NCBI RefSeq assembly: GCF_900108275.1
Contig: NZ_FNVD01000006.1
Coordinates: forward strand, 124,001-188,000
Source: Jhaorihella thermophila
Lineage (GTDB): Bacteria; Pseudomonadota; Alphaproteobacteria; Rhodobacterales; Rhodobacteraceae
Length of the DNA stretch: 64,000 bases
Direction: 5' to 3'
Shown one piece after another: positions 56,473 through 64,000 of the stretch. The notes below the pieces were generated by a model, which was given only the letters and a program-made list of their open reading frames with translations, was not told the DNA's origin and did not search any database. Made by a program: the position numbers and the translations under genes. How positions within the stretch are numbered: position 1 is the first letter of the stretch; every line of letters begins with the position of its first letter.

Positions 56473-56973
56473 TCAACGCCGATCGGGGCCGGAAACCCAG
56501 CCGGAGGGATCCTGACGGGGCCGGCGCGGGCGAATTTCCTCGAACTCGCCATCGATAACGTCGCCATCGTCAAAGGGGCCGTGACGCATGTCGTAGGCCA
56601 TTCCGCCGCCCATATGGAAATGCGTGACCGTCATGCGCGACCGGATCCAGCGAAACACCGCCTGCCGGACGGGCGGCGCCAGCAGGGCAAAGCCGACCGC
56701 ATCCGTGAAAAATCCGGGCGTGAGCAAAAGCGCGCCCGCGATCAGGATCATCGCGCCATGCGCCAGCGGTTCGGTCGGGTCGTCAAGCTCGGCAAAGGAT
56801 TTTTGCAGCCGGCTCAGAGTCATGAGCCCCTGCGTGCGCACCAGCCAGGTGCCCAGAATGGCGGTCAGAATGACGATGGCGAGTGTCGGCCACAGCCCTA
56901 TCGCGCCGCCGATCTGGATGAACAGCGCGATTTCGATGAGCGGCACCAGGACGAAGGCCAGAAACAGAAGCAT
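56473..56973 (-). CDS. fxsA: FxsA-family membrane protein
   Basis: 166 residues from the ATG at 56973, with AGGGAT 7 bases upstream. The FxsA domain (residues 1-125) has two to three membrane segments: LLFLAFVLVPLIEIALFIQIGG, LWPTLAIVILTAILGTWLV and the TPGFFTDAVGFALLAPPVR signature. The C-terminal tail is acidic with FDDGDVIDGEFEEIRP. In E. coli FxsA relates to phage exclusion when over-expressed; natural role unknown. Divergent from timA. Confidence 0.92.
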   Translation of the reverse strand: MLLFLAFVLVPLIEIALFIQIGGAIGLWPTLAIVILTAILGTWLVRTQGLMTLSRLQKSFAELDDPTEPLAHGAMILIAGALLLTPGFFTDAVGFALLAPPVRQAVFRWIRSRMTVTHFHMGGGMAYDMRHGPFDDGDVIDGEFEEIRPRRPRQDPSGWVSGPDRR

Positions 56974-57084
56974 GCGAATATCCCTTGTGATGGATGCGGA
57001 CCAGTGGACTTGGCCCGGAACGTCCCCTACATAAGAGCGCAACACCACGCTTACAAAGCCCCGTCCGCGGAATCGAGGAATTGC

Positions 57085-57741
57085 ATGAACTCTCCCCTGA
57101 TCCAGCTTCTGGTGCTCGCCGGCATCGCCGTGTTCCTGATCCTGCGCCTGCGCAGCGTTCTGGGCACGCGGGAAGGCTTTGAAAAACCGCCGGTTCCCGA
57201 CCAGACGGCCCGCAAGGCGACGCGCGATTTTGAAGTCATCGAAGGTGGGCCGGACACCGACATTTCGGATTATGTCCCCGCCGACAGCAAGGCCGCGCGG
57301 GAACTCGCGGCGATGAAGCGGGTCGAGCCCGATTTCCTGCTGGCCGATTTCGTGCAGGGCGCGCGCGCGGCCTACGAGATGATCGTGACCGCCTTTGACA
57401 ACGGCGACGTCGAACAGATCCGGCCGTTTCTTGCCGATGACGTCTACCAGGCCTTTGCCGAAGTGGTCGAGCAGCGCAAGGCGCAGGGCCTGACCGTCGA
57501 ATCCGACTTCATCGGCGTGCGGGAAACCACCATTGTCGACGCCAGCTTCGACAAGGCGACGAACATGGCGGAAATCACCGTCCGCTTTGTCGGCGAGCTG
57601 ACCACCGTCGTTCGCGACCGCGACGGCAATATCGTCGAGGGCAGCGAAACCGGCGTCAAACGCCAAAAGGACGTCTGGACCTTCGCCCGCGAGATGGGCA
57701 GCGACGATCCGAACTGGCGGCTCATAGCCACGGACGAATGA
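57085..57741 (+). CDS. timA: TimA / Tim44-like membrane-anchored protein
   Basis: 218 residues from the ATG at 57085 (GAGGAA upstream). One N-terminal membrane anchor (LIQLLVLAGIAVFLILRL), a variable linker and a C-terminal Tim44-like domain (DFVQGARAAYEMIVTAFDNGD..., VRFVGELTTVVRDRDGN, VWTFAREMGSDDPNWRLIAT). Alphaproteobacterial relatives of mitochondrial Tim44 sit at the inner membrane. Overlaps mltA by 4 bases, and the pair with secB/fxsA is typical for the group. Confidence 0.93.
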   Translation: MNSPLIQLLVLAGIAVFLILRLRSVLGTREGFEKPPVPDQTARKATRDFEVIEGGPDTDISDYVPADSKAARELAAMKRVEPDFLLADFVQGARAAYEMIVTAFDNGDVEQIRPFLADDVYQAFAEVVEQRKAQGLTVESDFIGVRETTIVDASFDKATNMAEITVRFVGELTTVVRDRDGNIVEGSETGVKRQKDVWTFAREMGSDDPNWRLIATDE

Positions 57742-58793
57742 TTGCACGCCTCCGATGGATCCTGTTTACGGGAGCCATGATCATGGCGACCCTCCCGACG
57801 CGCGGAACCGGAGAAACGATCACCCATCGGATCCTGGACTTCGACGACCTCGACGGGTGGGCCCAGGACGACCATGCCGCGGCGCTGACCACTTTCCTTG
57901 TAACCTGCCCGGATCTGAAGGATCCTGACTGGCAGGCGATCTGTGCCGTGGCTCAGCACCAGAAACCTGAGGCCGCCCGCACGTTCTTTGAACTCTTCTT
58001 TCGCCCGGTCCTGATCAGCGACGGGTCGGAATGTCTGTTCACCGGCTATTTCGAACCGGAACTCGAGGGATCGCGCACGCGCACGGCCCGGTTCCGCTAT
58101 CCGGTCTATCGTATGCCGCCCGAGGCGCAAGCCCGCAGTCCATGGCTGACCCGCCGCGAGATAGAGGAAAGCGGCGTGCTGGACGGGCGCGGGCTGGAAA
58201 TCGCGTGGGTGGACGATCCGGTCGAGCTCTTCTTTCTCCAGATCCAGGGATCGGGCCGCATTCGGCTACAGGACGGCTCGACGATCCGTGTCGGCTATGG
58301 CGGGGCGAACGGCCATCCCTATCGGTCGGTCGGAGTCGAACTGATCCGGCGCGGGATCTACAAGGCGCACCAGGTCAGCGCCCAAGTGATCCGCAACTGG
58401 GTGCGCAGAAATCCCGACATCGGTCTGGACCTGTTGCGGCACAACCCGTCCTACGTGTTCTTTCGCGTGCTCCGCGCCATGCGCGAAGCCGACGGGCCGC
58501 GGGGGGCGATGAACCGGTCGCTGACGCCGCTTCGCAGCATCGCGGTGGATCCGGCGTTCGTCCCGCTGGGCGCGCCAGTCTGGATCGAAAAGGAAGGCCA
58601 CGGCAAGATGCACCGGCTGATGGTCGCGCAGGATACCGGTTCGGCCATCAAGGGCCCGCAGCGGGCCGACATCTTCTTTGGCACGGGCGATGCGGCGGGA
58701 CAGGCGGCCGGACAGTTGCGCGATCCGGGGCGGATGGTCGTTCTGCTGCCGATCCAACGCGCCTATGCGATGGCGGCCGAGGACCGGCAATGA
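57738..58793 (+). CDS. mltA: Membrane-bound lytic murein transglycosylase A
   Basis: 351 residues, with a hydrophobic N-terminus (signal/anchor, residues 1-24; no lipobox seen). MltA domain: FTGYFEPELEGSRTRTARFRYPVYR and FFLQIQGSGRIRLQDG, then the 3D domain SIAVDPAFVPLGAPVWIE and QDTGSAIKGPQRADIFFGTG with catalytic Asp. Cuts peptidoglycan glycan strands into anhydro-muropeptides. Overlaps timA and smr starts. Confidence 0.94.
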   Translation: MIARLRWILFTGAMIMATLPTRGTGETITHRILDFDDLDGWAQDDHAAALTTFLVTCPDLKDPDWQAICAVAQHQKPEAARTFFELFFRPVLISDGSECLFTGYFEPELEGSRTRTARFRYPVYRMPPEAQARSPWLTRREIEESGVLDGRGLEIAWVDDPVELFFLQIQGSGRIRLQDGSTIRVGYGGANGHPYRSVGVELIRRGIYKAHQVSAQVIRNWVRRNPDIGLDLLRHNPSYVFFRVLRAMREADGPRGAMNRSLTPLRSIAVDPAFVPLGAPVWIEKEGHGKMHRLMVAQDTGSAIKGPQRADIFFGTGDAAGQAAGQLRDPGRMVVLLPIQRAYAMAAEDRQ

Positions 58794-59386
58794 CCCGCAG
58801 ACGGCTGACACCGGATGAGATTGAGCTGTGGCGTCGGGTCGCCCGCACCGCCCAGCGCGCGCACCCGGAATGCGAAGACCACCCGCGCCCGACCCCGCTG
58901 CCAAAACCGAAACCGCGCAAGCCGCTTGCTCAGCTTTCGCGACGCATCGAACCCTTTGCAGTCGGCGACTCCGCCGGCACTGAGCCGCCGTCCCATGACC
59001 TGCGATCATCCGTGACGCGCGAGTTGATGGATGCGCCCATGCGCATGGACCGCAAGACCTATCAGCGCATGACGCGCGGCAAGCTGAAACCGCAGGCGCG
59101 GCTTGATCTGCACGGGCACCGGCTGGACTCGGCCCATTCCCGGCTGATCCGCTTCGTGCTGTCGTCTCAGGCTTCGGGGCATAGGCTGGTGCTGGTGATA
59201 ACCGGCAAGGGAAAATCGCGCGACCGCGACGAGGGGCCGATCCCGTCGCCGCGCGGCGTGCTGCGTCATCATGTGCCGCAATGGCTGTCGCTGCCGCCTT
59301 TAGCGCAGGCGGTGCTGCAGGTCACCCCGGCCCATCGCAGCCACGGCGGCGAAGGTGCCTATTACGTCTACCTGCGGCGGCCCTGA
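58790..59386 (+). CDS. Smr-domain endonuclease-like protein
   Basis: 198 residues from the ATG at 58790, overlapping the mltA stop (ATGA). The basic, proline-rich N-terminal half (KPKPRKPLAQLSRRIEP) is followed by a C-terminal Smr domain with LDLHGHRLDSAHSRLIRFV and VLVITGKGKSRDRDEG, and the C-terminal YYVYLRRP. Like YdaL/SmrA, probably a nucleic-acid nickase or RNA-rescue factor. Exact target unknown. Ends 7 bases from the convergent lipoprotein gene. Confidence 0.92.
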   Translation: MTRRRLTPDEIELWRRVARTAQRAHPECEDHPRPTPLPKPKPRKPLAQLSRRIEPFAVGDSAGTEPPSHDLRSSVTRELMDAPMRMDRKTYQRMTRGKLKPQARLDLHGHRLDSAHSRLIRFVLSSQASGHRLVLVITGKGKSRDRDEGPIPSPRGVLRHHVPQWLSLPPLAQAVLQVTPAHRSHGGEGAYYVYLRRP

Positions 59387-59393
59387 TTGCGCA

Positions 59394-60485
59394 TCAGACG
59401 GGGCTGTCCAAAGTGATCGCCACCGCCCGCGAACCCTTGACCACCGTGCCGGGCAACACGTCCTGAAGGCGCACCACATCCATCGTCTTGGCCACCTTCG
59501 CCGCCTGATTGAGCAGGCGGACCAGCGCGGGCGACGCAGCGGCGACAAAGTGCGGATTTGTCGTCAGCGTGGCAAAGGCCGACACGTCCAGCAACACGAT
59601 CGGCAGATCGCTCACCTCGTCGAAATTGGCGATATTGCCCAACCGGTCGCGCTCACTCCCGCCGCGCAGGGCCGAGGAAAGCAGCAGCACGGGATCCTTG
59701 CGCGAGGCGACCACGACCATAGGCTGTGGCGGCGCCTTGAGCGCGGCCAGTTGCGACCGAAAGACATCGATGTCCAGATCCGGCGACACGAACATCACGC
59801 CATCTATGCTGCGCGCCGACCAGCCCGGTTGGCGCAAATCGGCCTGTCTCAGCGTTTCCATAACCAGAAGGCTGCCCATCGAATGCGCCACGATCACCAG
59901 GTTGTCCGGACCGACCTGATCGATCAGCCTCAGCATGTGCTCCAGCCCGTCACGCGCGAAAAGCACCGAATCGGTGTCATAGGCATAGCCCGTCACGCTG
60001 CCAAGGCTGGGCCAGGAATAGACCGCCTGTGCCCCCGGCAGATCCAGATCGTGCCCGATCTGCGCCGCGCGATAGGACGCCTCGTAAAGCGTGGCGTTGT
60101 ATCCGTGAACATAGACGGTCACGTCACGCTGCCCTGGCGGCAGTCGGCGCAGCTCGGCGCGCAAAGCGTTCTGAAAGGCGCGGTCGGTGTCGAATTCCCG
60201 CCGCGCCGCGACGCTGAACTCGTGCGCGGGATCGGGATTGGCAAAGCCGAAATCGGCGTTGCCCGGCTCATGGTCGGGCGGCACGGAAATTGTCAGCGCC
60301 ATGGTGGTCGCCGTTTGCGAGCGGCGATAGCTGAAACCGCCGTCGGCTTCTCGCGCCCGCGTCGTGGCGACAAAAACCGTCTCGGGTTCGCCGATGGACA
60401 AAGCCTGCGGCAAGACAGGCGTGTAAGACTTGTTTTCGCAGGCTCCAAGACCCAGAAAGAGAACGAAAACCATCAACGCGCGCAT
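59394..60485 (-). CDS. Alpha/beta hydrolase lipoprotein (DUF900-like)
   Basis: 363 residues from the ATG at 60485 (AGAGGA 8 bases upstream). Lipobox LFLGLGAC puts Cys near residue 16. VYVHGYNATLYEA is the oxyanion/DUF900 motif, nucleophile Ser is in VAHSMGSLLV, and SPDLDIDVFRSQL is conserved around the acid residue. An esterase-like fold facing the periplasm; substrate unknown. A 54-base gap separates it from hslU on the same strand. Confidence 0.88.
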   Translation of the reverse strand: MRALMVFVLFLGLGACENKSYTPVLPQALSIGEPETVFVATTRAREADGGFSYRRSQTATTMALTISVPPDHEPGNADFGFANPDPAHEFSVAARREFDTDRAFQNALRAELRRLPPGQRDVTVYVHGYNATLYEASYRAAQIGHDLDLPGAQAVYSWPSLGSVTGYAYDTDSVLFARDGLEHMLRLIDQVGPDNLVIVAHSMGSLLVMETLRQADLRQPGWSARSIDGVMFVSPDLDIDVFRSQLAALKAPPQPMVVVASRKDPVLLLSSALRGGSERDRLGNIANFDEVSDLPIVLLDVSAFATLTTNPHFVAAASPALVRLLNQAAKVAKTMDVVRLQDVLPGTVVKGSRAVAITLDSPV

Positions 60486-60539
60486 GAACAAATCCTCTGA
60501 ACCCGGGGCAACGCCATCGACTCTGGCCGCGGCCCGCGC

Positions 60540-61847
60540 CTAAAGAACGTAGCGGCTCAGATCCGTCGAGCGGGCCAGCTCGCCAAGGTTCTTGTCGACA
60601 AAGGCCGCATCCACCACGACCGTCTCGCCCGCGCGATCGGGGGCGGTAAAGGACAGCTCCTCGAACACCCGCTCCATCACGGTATACAGCCGGCGCGCGC
60701 CGATGTTTTCCACCGTCCGGTTCACGTCGGCGGCGATCCGCGCCAGCGCGGCGATGCCGTCCTCGGTGAAGGTGACCTCGACCTCTTCGGTGCCCATAAG
60801 GGCGGCATATTGCCGGGTCAACGCGTTGTCCGTCTCGGTCAGGATGCGCACGAAATCCTCTTCGGTCAGCGCCCGCAGCTCGACCCGGATCGGCAACCGG
60901 CCCTGAAGCTCGGGCAGCAGGTCCGCCGGCTTGGCGATATGGAACGCGCCGCTGGCGATGAACAGGATATGGTCGGTCTTCACCGGGCCATGTTTCGTGG
61001 ACACCGTGGTGCCCTCGATCAGCGGCAGCAGATCGCGCTGCACGCCCTCGCGGCTGACATCACCGCCCCGCACGTCGGCCCGTGCGCAGACCTTGTCGAT
61101 CTCGTCCAGGAACACGATCCCGTTCTGCTCGACCGCCTCCAGCGCCGTGCGGGTGACGGTTTCGTCGTCCAGCAGCTTGTCGGCCTCTTCGTCGATCAGC
61201 ACCTCATAACTCTCGGCCACTGTCATCTTGCGCCGCACCTTGCGCCCGCCGAAGGCCTTGCCGAACAGGTCGCCAAGGTTGAGCATCCCCATGCTGGCGC
61301 CGGGCTGACCGGGAATGTCGAACATCGGCATCGGGTTGGAGTGATCCTCGACGTCCAGTTCGATCACGGTATCGTCCAGCTCACCGCGCTTGAGCTTGTC
61401 GCGAAACATCTCGCGCGTGGCCTCGCGGGCGTTCTCGCCGGCGATCACGTCCAGAACGCGCTCTTCGGCCGCCTTGTGGGCGCGGGCCCTGACCTCTTCG
61501 CGCATCCATTCGCGGGTCTGCATGATCGCGGCATCGACCAGATCGCGGATGATCTGTTCCACGTCCCGGCCGACATAGCCGACCTCGGTGAACTTGGTCG
61601 CTTCGACCTTGATGAAGGGCGCCCGCGCCAGCCGTGCCAGCCGGCGACTGATCTCGGTCTTGCCGACGCCGGTTGGGCCGATCATCAGGATGTTCTTGGG
61701 ATAGACCTCCTCGCGCAGGTCGTCCGGCAGCTGCTTGCGCCGCCAGCGGTTGCGCAGCGCCACGGCCACGGCGCGTTTGGCATCCTTCTGGCCGATGATG
61801 AAACGGTCCAGTTCGCTGACGATCTCGCGAGGGGTCAGGTCGGTCAT
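60540..61847 (-). CDS. hslU: ATPase subunit HslU of the HslVU protease
   Basis: 435 residues. AAA+ unfoldase. Walker [10 protein letters not shown] at residues 57-65, Walker [13 protein letters not shown] near residue 250, RPIRVEL-like sensor and a C-terminal SRYVL tail that inserts into HslV. The I domain is between the Walker motifs and carries the [18 protein letters not shown] segment. ATG overlaps the hslV stop. Confidence 0.97.
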   Translation of the reverse strand: MTDLTPREIVSELDRFIIGQKDAKRAVAVALRNRWRRKQLPDDLREEVYPKNILMIGPTGVGKTEISRRLARLARAPFIKVEATKFTEVGYVGRDVEQIIRDLVDAAIMQTREWMREEVRARAHKAAEERVLDVIAGENAREATREMFRDKLKRGELDDTVIELDVEDHSNPMPMFDIPGQPGASMGMLNLGDLFGKAFGGRKVRRKMTVAESYEVLIDEEADKLLDDETVTRTALEAVEQNGIVFLDEIDKVCARADVRGGDVSREGVQRDLLPLIEGTTVSTKHGPVKTDHILFIASGAFHIAKPADLLPELQGRLPIRVELRALTEEDFVRILTETDNALTRQYAALMGTEEVEVTFTEDGIAALARIAADVNRTVENIGARRLYTVMERVFEELSFTAPDRAGETVVVDAAFVDKNLGELARSTDLSRYVL

Positions 61848-62401
61848 TTGGAAATCTTCTCCACGGTCAGGTTGCCGTTGGTATAGACACAGATGTCGGC
61901 GGCAATCGCCATCGCGCGGCGCGCGATCTCCTCGGGATCGCGGTCGCTGTCCATCATCGCCCGCGCCGCCGCCAGCGCATAGTTTCCGCCCGACCCGATC
62001 GCCGCTACGTCATGTTCGGGCTCCAGCACGTCGCCCGCGCCGGTGATCACGAACATGTCGGCGCCGTCGGTGACGATCAGCATCGCCTCGAGATTGCGCA
62101 GATACTTGTCGGTGCGCCAGTCCTTGGCCAGCTCAACGCAGGCCCGCGCCAGTTGTCCCGGCGTCGCCTCCAGCTTCGACTCCAGCCGCTCCAGCAGCGT
62201 AAACGCATCCGCTGTCGAACCCGCGAACCCGGCCACCACCTCGGACCCGCCGGGGGTCAGTCGGCGCACCTTGCGCGCGCTGCCCTTGATCACGGTCTGA
62301 CCCAGCGATACCTGTCCGTCGCCGGCCACCACCACCTCGCCGCCCTTGCGGACGCCGATGATCGTGGTGCCATGCCAGCCGGGAAAATCCTCTTTGCTCA
62401 T
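61844..62401 (-). CDS. hslV: Peptidase subunit HslV of the HslVU protease
   Basis: 185 residues from the ATG at 62401 (AAGGAGG upstream). Threonine protease; the catalytic Thr is Thr12 in [14 protein letters not shown], preceded by an 11-residue propeptide that should be removed. In E. coli Thr1 follows the initiator Met directly. [13 protein letters not shown] and [17 protein letters not shown] are further signatures. Forms a 12-mer with HslU rings. Behind a heat-shock-like promoter. Confidence 0.97.
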   Translation of the reverse strand: MSKEDFPGWHGTTIIGVRKGGEVVVAGDGQVSLGQTVIKGSARKVRRLTPGGSEVVAGFAGSTADAFTLLERLESKLEATPGQLARACVELAKDWRTDKYLRNLEAMLIVTDGADMFVITGAGDVLEPEHDVAAIGSGGNYALAAARAMMDSDRDPEEIARRAMAIAADICVYTNGNLTVEKISK

Positions 62402-62429
62402 GGGCGGCCTCCTTGTCAGGTCCACGCCT

Positions 62430-62458
62430 ATATGGAACGCGGCGAAACCCGGCACAAG
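62430..62458 (-). promoter_or_regulatory. Candidate heat-shock (RpoH-like) promoter of hslVU
   Basis: Minus strand CTTGTG (62458-62453), 17-base spacer, CCATAT (62435-62430), 28 bases before the hslV start. CTTG at -35 and CCATAT at -10 fit alphaproteobacterial RpoH sites; the same bases offset by one also give a weak sigma-70 match. Confidence 0.5.
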
Positions 62459-62495
62459 AGCGCATGACCCTGCGTCAGGACATGCGCCCTTCCTG

Positions 62496-62518
62496 CTTCT
62501 TTCTGGTCCCAAATACCC
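62496..62518. repeat. Dispersed intergenic repeat, copy E
   Basis: Identical 23-bp core to copy A (13573-13595). It lies between the trxA terminator and the hslV promoter. No strong hairpin directly beside it, unlike the other copies. Confidence 0.75.
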
Positions 62519-62569
62519 GTTGCGATTCCGGCGCCTCAGCCCTGACACCACCCGCGCAGCGCCGCAACG

Positions 62570-62595
62570 AAAAAGGGCGCCCCGTTGGGACGCCC
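62570..62595 (-). terminator. Intrinsic terminator after trxA
   Basis: Minus strand 9-bp stem GGGCGTCCC / GGGGCGCCC (one G-U pair), 3-base loop AAC, then TTTTT. It begins 23 bases after the trxA stop. Confidence 0.85.
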
Positions 62596-62618
62596 CCGGC
62601 GATCCGACCGTTCAAAGG

Positions 62619-62939
62619 TCAGATCGACTCGTCGATCCAGCTCTTCAGCGCCGCCTTGGGTGCCGCACCCATTCGGCTCGACACCGGCTGTCCGTCCTTG
62701 AAGATGAACAGGGCCGGGATACCGCGCACGCCCAGGCCGGCGGCAACGTTCGGGTTCTGGTCCACATCCACCTTGGCGATCTTGACCTTGCCGGCATATT
62801 CCGCCGCCAGCTCTTCCAGCGCCGGGCCGATCTGCTTGCAGGGGCCGCACCACTCGGCCCAGAAGTCCACCACCACGGGGACATCGGAATTCTTCACTTC
62901 GGCGTCGAAAGTGGCGTCGCTGACGGCTACGGTGGACAT
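62619..62939 (-). CDS. trxA: Thioredoxin
   Basis: 106 residues from the ATG at 62939, with AGGAG upstream; a longer reading start at 63002 would overlap addA. Active site WCGPC near residues 30-34, with the typical [14 protein letters not shown], cis-Pro [11 protein letters not shown] and buried Asp (VVVDFWA). Reduces disulfides of many cytosolic proteins. Downstream of addA by 37 bases, a common pairing in this group. Confidence 0.97.
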   Translation of the reverse strand: MSTVAVSDATFDAEVKNSDVPVVVDFWAEWCGPCKQIGPALEELAAEYAGKVKIAKVDVDQNPNVAAGLGVRGIPALFIFKDGQPVSSRMGAAPKAALKSWIDESI

Positions 62940-62976
62940 ATTCTGTCTCCTGAATGAACCTTGGTTGCGGTCGAAC

Positions 62977-64000
62977 CTAGGTAGGGGCGTCGGCATCGTC
63001 AAGACACGCCGCGCGTTCGACCGCCCGCGTCACGAGATCGTGCGGCAGCGGCATCAGCGCCGCGGTTCGGGTCCACAGGATCGCCGTCTCGACTGCGCGC
63101 CCCGGATAGATCTGTTCCAGCGCCGTCGCATAGGCGCCCATTTGCCGCAACAGCCCCTCGGGGCAATCCTCGGGACGCTCCGGCACCACGGCATTGGTCT
63201 TGAAATCGACCACGCGAACCCGGTCCGGCGCGACGATCAGCCGGTCGATCACGCCGTGAATCCGCCGCCCCCCGATCGTTGCGGATACCGGCACCTCGGC
63301 CAGCGTATCCGGCGCGAAGACCTCGGCCAGATGCGGGGCGGTCAGAACTTTCCGGGCTTCGGCCAGCGCGGCGGCGCGATCCGCAGGATCGGCATCGGCC
63401 AGCAGGTTTTCCGCCGCCCGTGCCCAGTCGGCCTGCGGCAGCAGCGGAAAATGCTCCAGCAACAGGTGCACCCGCGTGCCCCACAGCTTGGCGGCCTCTT
63501 CGTCCTGCCCGGCCTCGCCCGGCAAGGCCTTGGCGCCGCCCAGATCCGACGGGCTCAGAACCTCCGGCCGGGCGCGCGGGGCGGGCGGTGGGCGCAGAAA
63601 CGGGTCGGACAACGGCGCGGTCCGGTCGTCCTCTGCGCGCGGCGCGGTCAGCGGCGGCGCGTGCCAGTCGCCATGGGCAAGGCGCAGCACGCCGTCTTCC
63701 TCCACCGCGCCGGCGCGAAGCAGCGCTTTCTCGACCCGCTGATACCAGCTGTCACCGGATTTCGGCAGGTCGCCTGCACCGGCCACGATCAACCACTTTT
63801 CCGCCCTTGTCAGAGCCACATACAAAAGCCGCAACCGTTCCTGTTCCTGCTTTTCGCGCGCCTCGTCCAGTGCCGCGGCCATTACCTCGGGCGGTGCGTC
63901 CAGCCCCGCCTTCCACAGCGGCACGCCATCGGCCGGCACCACCGTATCGCGGTTGCGGTATCGCCAGGTTGTCGTATCGGGCAGTATCACGATCGGCGAC
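62977..64000 (-). CDS. addA: Double-strand break repair helicase-nuclease AddA, partial (N-terminus off right edge)
   Basis: 341 codons from the right edge to a TAG stop; the N-terminal two-thirds (UvrD-like motor) is outside the window. Begins inside helicase motif V (PIVILPDTT), then [21 protein letters not shown] as motif VI. The C-terminal RecB-like nuclease shows [35 protein letters not shown] (in parts: [11 protein letters not shown] / [10 protein letters not shown]) and QMGAYATAL, i.e. the D...DxK of the PD-(D/E)xK fold. Works with AddB to resect DNA ends at Chi-like sites. Confidence 0.94.
   Translation of the reverse strand, partial: SPIVILPDTTTWRYRNRDTVVPADGVPLWKAGLDAPPEVMAAALDEAREKQEQERLRLLYVALTRAEKWLIVAGAGDLPKSGDSWYQRVEKALLRAGAVEEDGVLRLAHGDWHAPPLTAPRAEDDRTAPLSDPFLRPPPAPRARPEVLSPSDLGGAKALPGEAGQDEEAAKLWGTRVHLLLEHFPLLPQADWARAAENLLADADPADRAAALAEARKVLTAPHLAEVFAPDTLAEVPVSATIGGRRIHGVIDRLIVAPDRVRVVDFKTNAVVPERPEDCPEGLLRQMGAYATALEQIYPGRAVETAILWTRTAALMPLPHDLVTRAVERAACLDDADAPT

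Overview
The window is a 64 kb piece of an alphaproteobacterial chromosome. It fits best with Rhodobacteraceae (Rhodobacter/Roseobacter group). The evidence is high GC with strong third-position bias, alphaproteobacterial versions of housekeeping proteins (long N-terminally extended IF-2, MaeB malic enzyme fused to a phosphotransacetylase-like domain, TimA/Tim44, HemJ, FxsA), and characteristic gene strings: secA/argJ/mutT, rimP-nusA-ylxR-infB, hemJ-rho-mnmE-mnmG-rsmG-parA-parB, maf-aroE-coaE-dnaQ-secB, timA-mltA-smr and hslVU-trxA-addA. I saw no rRNA, tRNA, CRISPR, insertion sequence, prophage or defence island. Genus cannot be assigned from this alone.

Layout. 1-7.9 kb: a PstS-like periplasmic protein running off the left edge, an unknown membrane-anchored protein, secA, a parvulin chaperone, argJ, mutT and a 44-residue small ORF with its own terminator. 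8.0-13.6 kb: the infB-ylxR-nusA-rimP transcription/translation operon (read leftwards), with a promoter and an intrinsic terminator inside the rimP leader. 13.6-27.8 kb: a mixed block with a short solute-binding protein, proline iminopeptidase, ubiG, marR, nitrilase, glutaredoxin, comF, an NDUFAF5-like methyltransferase, hemH, two YkuD L,D-transpeptidases and a CAP lipoprotein, a voltage-gated sodium channel, an RlmD-type methyltransferase, CCA-transferase, Nudix and Hsp33. 27.9-40.8 kb: a Nudix gene, a response regulator-phosphatase facing an Hpt gene, ilvA, argG, a maeB-rbsK-aminotransferase-sulfotransferase operon and mutS. 40.8-45.4 kb: hrcA-grpE and rph-rdgB-hemW-DUF454.

45.4-56 kb is the replication origin and partition centre. 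A 393-base non-coding gap between hemJ and maf holds an AT-rich stretch flanked by near-consensus DnaA boxes and is read here as oriC. Genes leave it in both directions, so each is co-directional with its replication fork. parA-parB lie about 6-7 kb to the left, and two perfect 16-bp parS palindromes (TGTTTCACGTGAAACA) sit in the same operon, one inside rsmG and one across the translation start of mnmG. DnaA, ParA/ParB and the tRNA-modification and Rho genes therefore share one control region. 56-64 kb carries secB, fxsA, timA-mltA-smr, a serine-hydrolase lipoprotein, the HslVU protease behind a heat-shock-like promoter, thioredoxin, and the C-terminal third of addA running off the right edge.

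Five copies of a 23-bp dispersed repeat (two sub-types) occur only between genes, three of them between convergent genes and most next to GC-rich hairpins. I found no clearly new multi-gene system. The observations most worth following are the oriC/parS architecture, the rimP-nusA leader attenuator, the repeat family, the sodium channel and the unexplained small ORFs.
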